DNA from: Microvirga subterranea
GTDB taxonomy: Bacteria > Pseudomonadota > Alphaproteobacteria > Rhizobiales > Beijerinckiaceae
DNA length: 64,000 nucleotides
Assembly (NCBI RefSeq): GCF_003350535.1
Contig: NZ_QQBB01000006.1
Location: 356,069 to 420,068, forward strand
Direction: 5' to 3'
Translations under genes and position numbers: made by a program
Shown: positions 17,677 through 25,597 of the stretch, in pieces
Layout: every line of letters begins with the position of its first letter
Position numbering within the stretch: position 1 is the stretch's first letter
Notes under the pieces: generated by a model
Told to the model about the DNA's origin: nothing
The model's input: only the letters and a program-made list of their open reading frames with translations
Database searches by the model: none

Positions 17677-18904
17677 GCTTCTTCTCTGCTCCCTGCTGAC
17701 GATCCTGCCGGACTACCTCTACCGCCGCTATGGCCAGGGCAAGCGGCTCGGCAAGGAGATCACGCTCTACTCGGTGTGGTTCGAGCTGCGGTGGGGCATC
17801 GTCACCTGCCTGATGCTCACCATCGGGCTGATCACGGTCGTCTTCTACAATCATCCGGCAACCACGAACGCCACGGCGTTCTTCCGCACCATCCCGATCC
17901 TGCCCGAGATCAACGGGCGCGTCGCTGAGGTCCATATGGACGGCGTGAGCGGCGCGGTGAAGCAGGGCGAGGTCATCTTCCGGCTCGACAGCGCGAAGCA
18001 GGAGGCGGCCGTCGAGACCGCCCGGCGCAAGATCGCCGAGACCGAAGCCGCCATGGTGGTGGCGCGGACCGATATCGCGGCGGCCGAGGGCAAGATCGTC
18101 GAGGCCAGGAGCGCCTACCAGCAGGCGGTGGATGAGCTGGCGACCAAGCAGGAGATCTACCGACGCAATCCAGGCGCCGTCGCCACGCGGGACATCGAGA
18201 AGCTCCAGGTCGCCGTCGAGGGCCGCCAGGGCACCATCGATGCCGCCACTGCCGCCAAGGCGCAGGCCGAGGCGCAGCTTGCCACCCTGCTCCCCGCCCA
18301 GAAGGCCAGCGCCGAGGCCGAACTGGCCCAGGCCGAGGTGGACCTGTCGAAGACCGTCGTCCGGGCCGGCGTGGACGGGCGTGTCGAGCAGTTCACGCTG
18401 CGGGTGGGAGATGTGGTCAACCCGCTGATGCGCCCGGCCGGTGTCCTGATCCCTGAAGGCGCCGGGCGGGGCCGCCTGCAGGCCGGCTTCGGTCAGGTCG
18501 AGTCCCAGGCGCTGTCGGTCGGGATGGTGGCCGAGGCCACCTGCGCATCGAAGCCCTGGACGATCATCCCGATGGTGATCACCGGGGTGCAGGACTACAT
18601 CGCCGCCGGCCAGGTCCGGAGCGGCGAGCAGTTGCTCGAGGCGCAGCAGGTGACGCGGCCGGGAACCGTTCTGGCCTTTCTCGAGCCGCTCTACGAGGGC
18701 GGGTTCGATGGCGTGACGCCCGGCAGCAGTTGCATCGTCAATGCATATTCCAGTCATCACGACGAAATCGTAGCTCCCGGGACGGGCACGATGCGGGGAC
18801 TCGTTCTCCACGCCGTGGATGCCGTCGGGCTGGTGCACGCCATGATCCTGCGCATCCAGACATTGCTCTACCCGATCCAAACCCTCGTGCTCGGCGGGCA
18901 CTGA
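17669..18904 (+). CDS. HlyD / membrane-fusion-type periplasmic adaptor
   Basis: A 411-aa adaptor with an N-terminal inner-membrane anchor (about residues 35-58), a split lipoyl/barrel-sandwich domain (ILPEINGRVAEVHMDG at about 72-88 and VRAGVDGRVEQFTLRVGD at about 230-247) and a long alpha-helical hairpin between them (about 105-215, coiled coil, Ala/Glu/Gln rich). No inner-membrane pump or outer-membrane channel gene is adjacent, so this belongs to the orphan YibH/YiaV-like group. It overlaps the upstream small membrane gene by 8 bp and is followed after 23 bp by an ATPase epsilon paralogue. Confidence 0.92.
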   Translation: MLELLLCSLLTILPDYLYRRYGQGKRLGKEITLYSVWFELRWGIVTCLMLTIGLITVVFYNHPATTNATAFFRTIPILPEINGRVAEVHMDGVSGAVKQGEVIFRLDSAKQEAAVETARRKIAETEAAMVVARTDIAAAEGKIVEARSAYQQAVDELATKQEIYRRNPGAVATRDIEKLQVAVEGRQGTIDAATAAKAQAEAQLATLLPAQKASAEAELAQAEVDLSKTVVRAGVDGRVEQFTLRVGDVVNPLMRPAGVLIPEGAGRGRLQAGFGQVESQALSVGMVAEATCASKPWTIIPMVITGVQDYIAAGQVRSGEQLLEAQQVTRPGTVLAFLEPLYEGGFDGVTPGSSCIVNAYSSHHDEIVAPGTGTMRGLVLHAVDAVGLVHAMILRIQTLLYPIQTLVLGGH

Positions 18905-18927
18905 CGACACCCCCAGGGAGGAAAGCG

Positions 18928-19329
18928 GTGGCGACCATCCTGTTCGAGTTGATCACGCCGGAGCGGGTTCTGTTCTCCGGCGAGGTGCGAGCGGTGATGC
19001 TGCCGGCGACCGAAGGCGACATGACGGTCATGCCGGGCCATGAGGCCACGATGGTGATGCTCAACCCCGGCGTGATCGCGGTCACCGACACGCAGGGGCA
19101 TGGCCATCGTGCTTTCGTGCGGGGCGGCTTCGTCGAGATCACAGGCGCCAGCGTGTCGGTTCTGGCCGAGCGGGCCCTGCCGCCCGAGGAGCTCACCCGC
19201 GACCGCCTCGATGAGGAGATCCTGCGCCTGGAGACCGCCCGCGAGGCCACGGCGGACGATCGGGCGCGCCGGGAGGCGGACTTCGCCATCAGCCGCCTGG
19301 AGCAGGTGAAGACGACCCTGTCATTCTGA
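18928..19329 (+). CDS. Orphan F1-ATPase epsilon subunit (AtpC paralogue)
   Basis: A 133-aa protein with the full epsilon layout: an N-terminal beta-sandwich (about 1-85; FELITPERVLFSGEV, EGDMTVMPGHEA, GFVEITGASVSVLAE) and a two-helix C-terminal domain (about 90-133). In the ATP synthase the epsilon subunit sits on the gamma shaft and its C-terminal helices inhibit ATP hydrolysis. No other F1 or Fo gene except the zeta paralogue is nearby, so this is not the atp operon copy. The GTG start at 18928 has GGGAGGAAAG upstream. Linked to the zeta paralogue 470 bp downstream, it may bind F1 under special conditions; that is inference. Confidence 0.9.
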   Translation: MATILFELITPERVLFSGEVRAVMLPATEGDMTVMPGHEATMVMLNPGVIAVTDTQGHGHRAFVRGGFVEITGASVSVLAERALPPEELTRDRLDEEILRLETAREATADDRARREADFAISRLEQVKTTLSF

Positions 19330-19358
19330 CGAAGACGTCCGTTCACGGAGGATGAGCC

Positions 19359-19697
19359 ATGACCACCATGCCGAAAAGTGCAGGAACATCGGACACGCTG
19401 CGGAGCGGTGCCGGACTTGCTTTGCCCGACGGCGGCGGCCGGGCCCTGGCGAGCGCGGCCGAAGCCTGGTTCTCCGCGACCGCCGAATGTCAGCGCGAGA
19501 TGATCGGCTTCGTCTCCATGCGGCTTGAAAAGGATGGCGAGGCGATGCGCGACATGGCGGCCTGCAAGAACGTCGCGGACGTGGCGGCGATCCAGTCCCG
19601 CTGGCTCACGGAAACCCTGCACGACTACAATGCCGAAATGGGCAAGCTGATGGCCATCTGCGCCAAGTCCGCCAATGGCGGAGCCATGGCGCGATGA
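19359..19697 (+). CDS. Phasin-like small protein
   Basis: A 112-aa helical protein whose core (about residues 32-100) has the phasin pattern: an aromatic-rich helix WFSATAECQREMIGF, a short connection with MRDMAACKNVADVAAIQ, then W-x6-DY (WLTETLHDYNAE). Phasins coat PHA granules or act as granule-linked helpers. The ATG at 19359 follows ACGGAGGA. It lies 29 bp after the epsilon paralogue. Together with the DUF3141 enzyme with a PHA-synthase-like active site it points to a polyester or lipid-granule theme. The family call is by pattern and moderate in certainty. Confidence 0.75.
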   Translation: MTTMPKSAGTSDTLRSGAGLALPDGGGRALASAAEAWFSATAECQREMIGFVSMRLEKDGEAMRDMAACKNVADVAAIQSRWLTETLHDYNAEMGKLMAICAKSANGGAMAR

Positions 19698-19796
19698 CGG
19701 CCTTCAGGCCTCGTCCGTCACCCGCACGCAAACGGTTCCGTCTGCGGACGGGAAGGATCCGCGAGGCATTCTGCGACGGCCATCGGAGGATCCCGC

Positions 19797-20123
19797 ATGA
19801 CCGGCTCCGTTGATTTGGAAAAGACGATTCTCCGCAACAAGCTTCTCGGCAGGTGGGCCGCCGGGAAGCTCGGGATCACGGGTCGGGACGCGGAGGCCTA
19901 TTCGGACTCCCTCGCGCGTGATGCGGCCGATCCCGCGCGCAGCGACGTGTTCGGCACGATCCGCAGAGACTTCGACGCCGCGGGCGTCGTCCAATCGGAC
20001 GAGCAGATCAGGCACGTCATGACCGAGCTCACCCTCAAAGCCGGGAACCTGATGCCGACCAGGCGGGGCGATTCCCTCGACGGCGCGGCGGTGACCCTCG
20101 CCCGCAATCTCATGTCGCGGTGA
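19797..20123 (+). CDS. F1-ATPase zeta inhibitor paralogue (DUF1476), N-terminally shortened
   Basis: A 108-aa protein with the DUF1476 core: RNKLLGRWAA at residues 13-22, the GRDAEAY segment, DVFGTIRRDFDAAGV and the SDEQIRHVMTEL helix. In Paracoccus and relatives the zeta subunit blocks F1 rotation through its N-terminal segment. Canonical zeta proteins have roughly 28 residues before RNKLLG; this one has 12, and the upstream in-frame codons do not encode the missing FDDRE-type segment. It gains about 17 residues at the C-terminus instead. It is 99 bp after the phasin-like gene, with GGAGGATCC before the ATG. It may bind F1 without inhibiting it, or compete with zeta; both are inference. Confidence 0.88.
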   Translation: MTGSVDLEKTILRNKLLGRWAAGKLGITGRDAEAYSDSLARDAADPARSDVFGTIRRDFDAAGVVQSDEQIRHVMTELTLKAGNLMPTRRGDSLDGAAVTLARNLMSR

Positions 20124-20158
20124 GAGCGGCCGGGCCTCGGGAGGCTGCGGCGTCCGGG

Positions 20159-20962
20159 TCACGGCCGTGCTGCCTGTTCGGCCTCGTGCCCCAGGAAGCG
20201 GAGGAGCGCCTGCGGCATGCCGTCCACCGCCGAGCGCGGCGGGGCGTCCGCACGGAGTTCGAGATAGAGTTCGGTGGCGGCAACGAGGCCCGCCTTCACC
20301 GACTCCACATCATGGCGCGCGACGGTTGCGGCCAAGGGCCTCGTTTCGGCGAGCCCGTACGCCTCGATGCGCCTTACGCCGCGCTGCGGGCGCCCTGCGC
20401 GGCGGTGGAGCATCGGCCCCAGAACCTGCTCCCGGAAGAAGGCGAGCATGCCGATGGCCTCGAACAGCTCGCCGCGCAACGCCCGGGCGGCTCCGTAGTG
20501 GAGCCAGATCCACGCCCGGGCCTCGAACCAGTCCGGATCGCGGTTCGGCCAGGAGATCTCTGCCCGGTCCAGCGCCTCCTCGACGATGGCTTCGTCCCGT
20601 GACCAGAGAACGACCGGACGCTCGACGAGGCGATCCAGGTCCGGCATCGTGACGAACTTCAGGTCGATGTGGAGAAGCTCGGGCCCGTAGAGGCAGATCA
20701 GGAGGCGGGGCTCCCCGACATGCTCGCCCGTGAAGGCGCTGAGCAGCGGTCCCAGGCGGCGGGCGATGTCCGTTCTGGAGGCGAGCACCTCGGGATAGGC
20801 ATCCTCCGAAACCACGACGACGAAGTCGAGATCGGAGAACGCGTCCATGCCGCCGTGGATCATCGAGCCGCCGGCCAGCAGGGCCTCGATGCGGGGGTCG
20901 GCGGAGAGGATACGGCAGGCTTCGTTCAGGAAGGCCGCATGGTCCTCGGGAAGGGTGCTCGT
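20159..20962 (-). CDS. Nucleotidyltransferase-domain protein with unusual ACG start
   Basis: A Pol-beta-type nucleotidyltransferase. The signature is GGS at residues 31-33 followed by DLD at 44-46 when translation is taken from the ACG at 20962. The longest frame with a standard start (ATG at 20863) would begin inside the motif, after GGS, and lose the first strand and helix. A strong GGAGGA site lies six bases before the ACG at the right spacing, and no ATG, GTG or TTG lies in frame between that site and 20863. Either ACG is used, or an ATG has mutated. Family members modify antibiotics, tRNA or proteins; there is no cue to the target. A helical C-terminal half follows (about 130-267). Confidence 0.8.
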   Translation of the reverse strand, partial: TSTLPEDHAAFLNEACRILSADPRIEALLAGGSMIHGGMDAFSDLDFVVVVSEDAYPEVLASRTDIARRLGPLLSAFTGEHVGEPRLLICLYGPELLHIDLKFVTMPDLDRLVERPVVLWSRDEAIVEEALDRAEISWPNRDPDWFEARAWIWLHYGAARALRGELFEAIGMLAFFREQVLGPMLHRRAGRPQRGVRRIEAYGLAETRPLAATVARHDVESVKAGLVAATELYLELRADAPPRSAVDGMPQALLRFLGHEAEQAARP

Positions 20963-21128
20963 CTGTCGTCCTCCAGGCCGGTCCGTCAGGATAGGCGAGA
21001 AGGGGGACGGGTTTCAAAACCGGGCCTTGTGGAAGCGATATTCTAGATGTTCCAAAGTTGCAAGATCAGTAAAAGTCTCGTGTGACGTAAAGGAAATTGT
21101 TCCCTTTTCCATCGGCTGTCCTTGCCTT

Positions 21129-24100
21129 ATGAGAGGATCGACCTACCGCAGGATCGTATTCGGGGCGGCCGCGCTCCTTCTCGCATCGGGGGCATCATTG
21201 ACCAGCGAATCGTCTTTCCAGGCCCTTGTCGCCACGGCCGCCGCCATTCCGGACCAGGATTTCGAATCCGCCCCTTTGATGGCCACGGGCATGATGAGCT
21301 TCCCGCTCGGAGGGCTTCACTACGTTCAGGAATACGGTCAGACCCCCTACACCCGGGTCATCGACATGTACGACCGGAACATGGGCCTGAGCGGGAAGTA
21401 CGCTGTCTTCAACTTCTTCGAGGAAACGGGCGTCAACGTCTTCACGATCTCGTCCCTGGACGGATCGAACTTCGGGATCGCGTCCTTCGAGACGTCCATT
21501 CAGCTGGCCGGCGTGCTCAACCCGGGACGGCAGGGGGCGAGCTCCTTCCTCATCGAGGGATTGTCCGAGGGCCGCGTGGTGGCGACGGCCGAGATCGGCG
21601 ACGCTCGAAACAGCACGACTGACGGTGGGATCGTCTACAGCGCGCAAACCTCGTACCTGAGCATGTTTGCGGTTGGCCAAATCACCTTCGACCCGTGGGG
21701 CGGCTGGGGCAACATCGATTCCATCCGGATCACGGGATTGGGCGGCGACTTCGCTACAATCGGCCTGGACAACCTGGATATCGAGCCTGTCCCACCTCCG
21801 CCTGTGGTGACCAACGTGTCCGCTTCGACGGGCAACGGAACCTACAAGGCCGGGGACGTCGTCACGATCACCGTGACGTACGGTTCCGCCGTGACCGTCA
21901 CGGGAACGCCGACGCTCACCCTCGAGACGGGGAGCGTCGACCGTGCCGCGACCTACGTATCGGGATCGGGCGGCAACACCCTGACCTTCACCTACACGGT
22001 CCGGGCAGGCGATCTCTCACAGGATCTCGATTACCGCTCCATCAATGCGCTGAGCCTTGCCGGAGGCCGGATCAGCGACGCCTACGGGAACGACGCTTCC
22101 CTGACGCTTCCTTCTCCCGGCACCGCCGGGTCGCTCGGCGCCAACAAAGCCATCGTCATCGACGGGGTGGCGCCCACGGTCACCCAGGCGACGGTGAACG
22201 GCGACACGATCGTCCTGCAATACAGCGAGGCGATCTACGGGGTTATCATCGGATGGGGCAGCGGCTTCTCCGTCACCGTGGACGGAAGTCCCGCGGACGT
22301 CGTCCACAGCCGGATCGACGGCGATCGGGTCATCCTGACTCTCGCCGGCAAGGTCGAGCACTCCCAGTCGGTCAAGGTCACCTACGCGGCCCCCGGTGTG
22401 GCCATCCAGGACCGGGTGCACAACGAAACCCCCGACTTCGTGGATTACCTCGCCAGCAACCTGACACCTTATGTCCCAGTCCCCGTCATCGAGGGCGTGA
22501 CCATCGCCGACGGGAACTTCGCCGTCGGCGAGCAGGTCACGGCCACGATCACGGTCGCGGCCGATGCGGACACCTACGCCCTCGTGGCCGGCAGCGTCGG
22601 CGGCTATGCTTTGTCCGGCCTCACCAAGGTCAACAACACCACCTACACGGCGGTCTTCACCGTCACCGAGGGCGGCCAGAGCTTCGCCCCGGGACAGGGC
22701 GTCCCGGTCACCATCGCCGTCAGAGACAGCGCAGGCAACCAGAGCTCCGGCTACACGGCCACGGTCACGCAGGGCAACGGCTCGATCGACACTGTGAAGC
22801 CGGTATTCGTCTCCTCGACCATCCTTGGCGACCGCATCGTCATCACCTACAGCGAAGCGCTGGATGCAGCGGGCGGAGCCAACGCCCTGATCGGCGGCTT
22901 CGGCGTCAAGGTCGACGGCCGGTCCGTCGGCATCGCCGGCCGCGCCTTCGGGACAGACGGGAAGAGCATCGTCATCACCCTCGCGTCGCCGGTCACCAAG
23001 GGACAATCCGTTTCGGTCAGCTACACGGATCCGACCGCGGGCGACGACGCGGATGCGATCCAGGACGTGGCCGGCAACGACGCCGCCTCGTTCACGGATG
23101 CGCCCGTGCGCAACCTGACCGCCGGCACCGTGATCGACGGAGTCGAGGTCGTCCGCTCCGAGATCGTCAACCCGGACGGCAGCCGGACCCACGTCATCCA
23201 GACGGGCATCGTCCAGCCGGGCCGCGTCGACGAGACCGGCGGCTCGGCTTATGCGGACATTCCGTTGTCGGGTGACGACAGGGTGCAGGCCCTCATGGCC
23301 CTCCTCAGCGAAGGGGGCGGCCTGGACGCGAGAATCACGCGGGCCGAACTGGCGGCCGTGATCATGCGCGCCTTGAACATGGAAGTGGGCCCCGTGAGCA
23401 GCCCGACCTTCTCGGACGTGACCAACGCGTGGGCGACGTCCTACATCGCGGCCGCGGTCGAAGCGGGCATCGTGAGCAACGTGGTGGGCATCGACCTCTA
23501 CGGCCTGCCCTCGCGCGACACCGTTCTCACCGGGGCGTCGGAGTACAGCAACCTGCTGGTCCTGAACGCCGCGAACGACGGCATCCATCGCAAGGTGGAG
23601 ATCAACGACATCGGTTTCATCGTCCTCAGGGGGGACGCCGAGATCTACGGCGGCAGCGGCGCCCAGTTCATCTCCGCGGACGGCGCCAGCCAGCGCATCG
23701 TGATGGGGGCCGACGACGACACGATCCACGGCGGCGCGGGCGACGACTACGTCGGCTCGCTCGGCGGCGACGACTGGCTCTACGGCGACGAGGGCAACGA
23801 CACCGTCTCGGGCGGCATCGGGGACGACCGCCTGTTCGGCGGCGCAGGCGACGACCGGATCCTCGGCGATGCCGGCCACGACCGGCTCTACGGCGACGAG
23901 GGCGCCGACCGCCTCGACGGCGGGACGGGCCATGACCGGCTCGATGGAGGGACCGGCAACGACCTTCTGTACGGGGGATCCGGCAACGACACGCTCGTGG
24001 GCGGCACGGGCGCCGACAGCCTGTGGGGTGGCGCGGGCAAAGACCGTCTCGACGGCGGCGACGGCAACGATGTGCTGAAAGGCGAGAGCGGCAACGACCG

Positions 24101-24524
24101 GATCGTGGGCGGGCTCGGCCGCGACAAGATGTGGGGCGGTGCCGGCGCGGACGTGTTCGACTTCAACGCCGTCCAGGAGAGCCGCGTCGGGTCGCAGCGC
24201 GACATCGTCCAGGACTTCGAGACCGGGCGCGACAGGATCGACCTGCGGGACATCGACGCCGACGCGCTGCTCAAGGGCGACCAGACGTTCACCTGGGCCG
24301 GCGCGGACGTGTTCTTCCCGTTCTGGCCCGGCGCGGAGAAGGGCTTCCCGTTCCCGTTCTGGCGCGCCTTCGAGTCCATCTACCTGAAGGCCGACTTCAC
24401 CGGCAGGGCAGGGCAGCTCCGCTACGACAACGGCATCCTGACGGGCGACACGAACGGCGACCGCAAGGCCGACTTCGAGATCAAGATCGTCGGCCATTTC
24501 TCCAGCTGGGACGTGCTCCTGTAG
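21129..24524 (+). CDS. Secreted Ig-like / SLH-like / RTX calcium-binding surface protein
   Basis: A 1131-aa protein. Residues 1-28 look like a Sec signal peptide. Residues about 35-220 are an unassigned beta-rich domain. Three or more Ig-like or SwmB-like repeats follow (about 225-680; TVTQATVNGDTIVLQYSEAI and VFVSSTILGDRIVITYSEAL are paired copies). Residues about 715-800 resemble an S-layer homology (SLH) domain (ITRAELAAVIMRAL, then FSDVTNAWATSYIAAAV). About ten RTX nonapeptides (GGxGxDxL) occupy about 850-1010, followed by a serralysin-like C-terminal block. RTX proteins are normally exported by type I secretion without a Sec signal, so the combination is odd. The gene ends inside the convergent LysR gene (44-bp overlap). 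Confidence 0.9.
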   Translation: MRGSTYRRIVFGAAALLLASGASLTSESSFQALVATAAAIPDQDFESAPLMATGMMSFPLGGLHYVQEYGQTPYTRVIDMYDRNMGLSGKYAVFNFFEETGVNVFTISSLDGSNFGIASFETSIQLAGVLNPGRQGASSFLIEGLSEGRVVATAEIGDARNSTTDGGIVYSAQTSYLSMFAVGQITFDPWGGWGNIDSIRITGLGGDFATIGLDNLDIEPVPPPPVVTNVSASTGNGTYKAGDVVTITVTYGSAVTVTGTPTLTLETGSVDRAATYVSGSGGNTLTFTYTVRAGDLSQDLDYRSINALSLAGGRISDAYGNDASLTLPSPGTAGSLGANKAIVIDGVAPTVTQATVNGDTIVLQYSEAIYGVIIGWGSGFSVTVDGSPADVVHSRIDGDRVILTLAGKVEHSQSVKVTYAAPGVAIQDRVHNETPDFVDYLASNLTPYVPVPVIEGVTIADGNFAVGEQVTATITVAADADTYALVAGSVGGYALSGLTKVNNTTYTAVFTVTEGGQSFAPGQGVPVTIAVRDSAGNQSSGYTATVTQGNGSIDTVKPVFVSSTILGDRIVITYSEALDAAGGANALIGGFGVKVDGRSVGIAGRAFGTDGKSIVITLASPVTKGQSVSVSYTDPTAGDDADAIQDVAGNDAASFTDAPVRNLTAGTVIDGVEVVRSEIVNPDGSRTHVIQTGIVQPGRVDETGGSAYADIPLSGDDRVQALMALLSEGGGLDARITRAELAAVIMRALNMEVGPVSSPTFSDVTNAWATSYIAAAVEAGIVSNVVGIDLYGLPSRDTVLTGASEYSNLLVLNAANDGIHRKVEINDIGFIVLRGDAEIYGGSGAQFISADGASQRIVMGADDDTIHGGAGDDYVGSLGGDDWLYGDEGNDTVSGGIGDDRLFGGAGDDRILGDAGHDRLYGDEGADRLDGGTGHDRLDGGTGNDLLYGGSGNDTLVGGTGADSLWGGAGKDRLDGGDGNDVLKGESGNDRIVGGLGRDKMWGGAGADVFDFNAVQESRVGSQRDIVQDFETGRDRIDLRDIDADALLKGDQTFTWAGADVFFPFWPGAEKGFPFPFWRAFESIYLKADFTGRAGQLRYDNGILTGDTNGDRKADFEIKIVGHFSSWDVLL

Positions 24525-25461
24525 CCTGTCGATGCGGGGCGGGCAGGGCCCCTTCCGCATCGCGCCGGCTCCGATCGGCGCAGATGTCCCGCACGCAGCC
24601 GCGCAGCCAGCGATGCGCCGGATCCGCGTCGAGCCGCGGATGCCAGAGCAGGGACACCGTGATCTCGGGGATGGCGACGGGCAAGGGAAAGCTGTGCATC
24701 CCGGCCCGCAGGGCCTCCGTGTGCCGCTCCGGGACGGTGGCGATCAGGTCGGTGGTCCGCGCCAGCGCCAGGGCCGTCGCGAACCCTCCGACGATGGTGG
24801 CGACCGTCCGTTCCAGCCCCGACTGCTCCAGGGCCTCGTCGACCGGCCCGCGGTCGAGGCCCCGCCGCGAGACGAGGATGTGCCGTCCTGCGGCGTAGCG
24901 TGCGGGAGTGACCGCGCCCTCGCCGAGGGGATGCCCGGCTCTCACGACCCCGATGAAGCGATCCCGAAACAGGCCCTGCGCACGCACCTCCGGCCCCATC
25001 GTCTGGCCGACCACCCCCGTCTCCAGGTCGACGCCGCCCTCGCGAAGCGGCGCGCTGTCCCGGTCAGGCTTCGGCAGGAAGCGCAGGCGGACGCCGGGTG
25101 CCTCCTGGCCGATCCGGGCGATCAGAGCCGGGCCGAAGGTCTCCGCGAAGCCTTCGTTGGTCCGCAGCGTGAACGTCCGGACGAGCCGCGCGAGGTCGAG
25201 CTGCTCGGCCGGATGCAGGACCGCCTGCGCCTCCTGCACGACCCGTCCGACCCGCTCGCGAAGCTCGACGGCCCGGGGCGTCGGGACCAAGCCGCGGCCG
25301 GCCCGGACCAGCAGTGGGTCGCCCGTCGTCTCCCGCAGCCGCGCCAGCGCCCGGCTCATGGCGGATGGGCTGAGCCGCAACCGCTTGGCCGCACGCGCCA
25401 CGCTGCCCTCCGTCAGCAGGACATCAAGGGTGACGAGCAGGTTGAGATCGGGATGCGGCAT
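24481..25461 (-). CDS. LysR family transcriptional regulator
   Basis: A 326-aa LysR protein. The winged helix is at about 3-62 (DLNLLVTLDVLLTEGSVARA, then LSPSAMSRALARLRE), and the effector-binding domain covers about 90-300. The C-terminal 25 residues are Arg/Pro-rich and may be an extension caused by the overlap with the RTX gene end. The start at 25461 gives the standard N-terminus. It is divergent from an MFS multidrug-type exporter 136 bp away, the common LysR arrangement. The promoter gap contains two GTGCA repeats about 14 bp apart (25501-25525), a possible LysR site. Confidence 0.92.
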   Translation of the reverse strand: MPHPDLNLLVTLDVLLTEGSVARAAKRLRLSPSAMSRALARLRETTGDPLLVRAGRGLVPTPRAVELRERVGRVVQEAQAVLHPAEQLDLARLVRTFTLRTNEGFAETFGPALIARIGQEAPGVRLRFLPKPDRDSAPLREGGVDLETGVVGQTMGPEVRAQGLFRDRFIGVVRAGHPLGEGAVTPARYAAGRHILVSRRGLDRGPVDEALEQSGLERTVATIVGGFATALALARTTDLIATVPERHTEALRAGMHSFPLPVAIPEITVSLLWHPRLDADPAHRWLRGCVRDICADRSRRDAEGALPAPHRQATGARPSWRNGRRS

Positions 25462-25597
25462 GGCCCGAGCGTAGCACGATCCGGCCCCAATGTGGCGTCC
25501 CGTGCACGAATGACGTGCAAACGGTGCGCGTTCCGCCATGATGGGCGAGGGACTACGTTCTGCGGACTCCAATGCCGGAGAGCCGGGGAACGCCGCC

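Noticed and set aside
22017..24560. 847-codon open frame antisense to the RTX gene
   Set aside because: Its apparent repeats are the reverse reading of the RTX nonapeptides.
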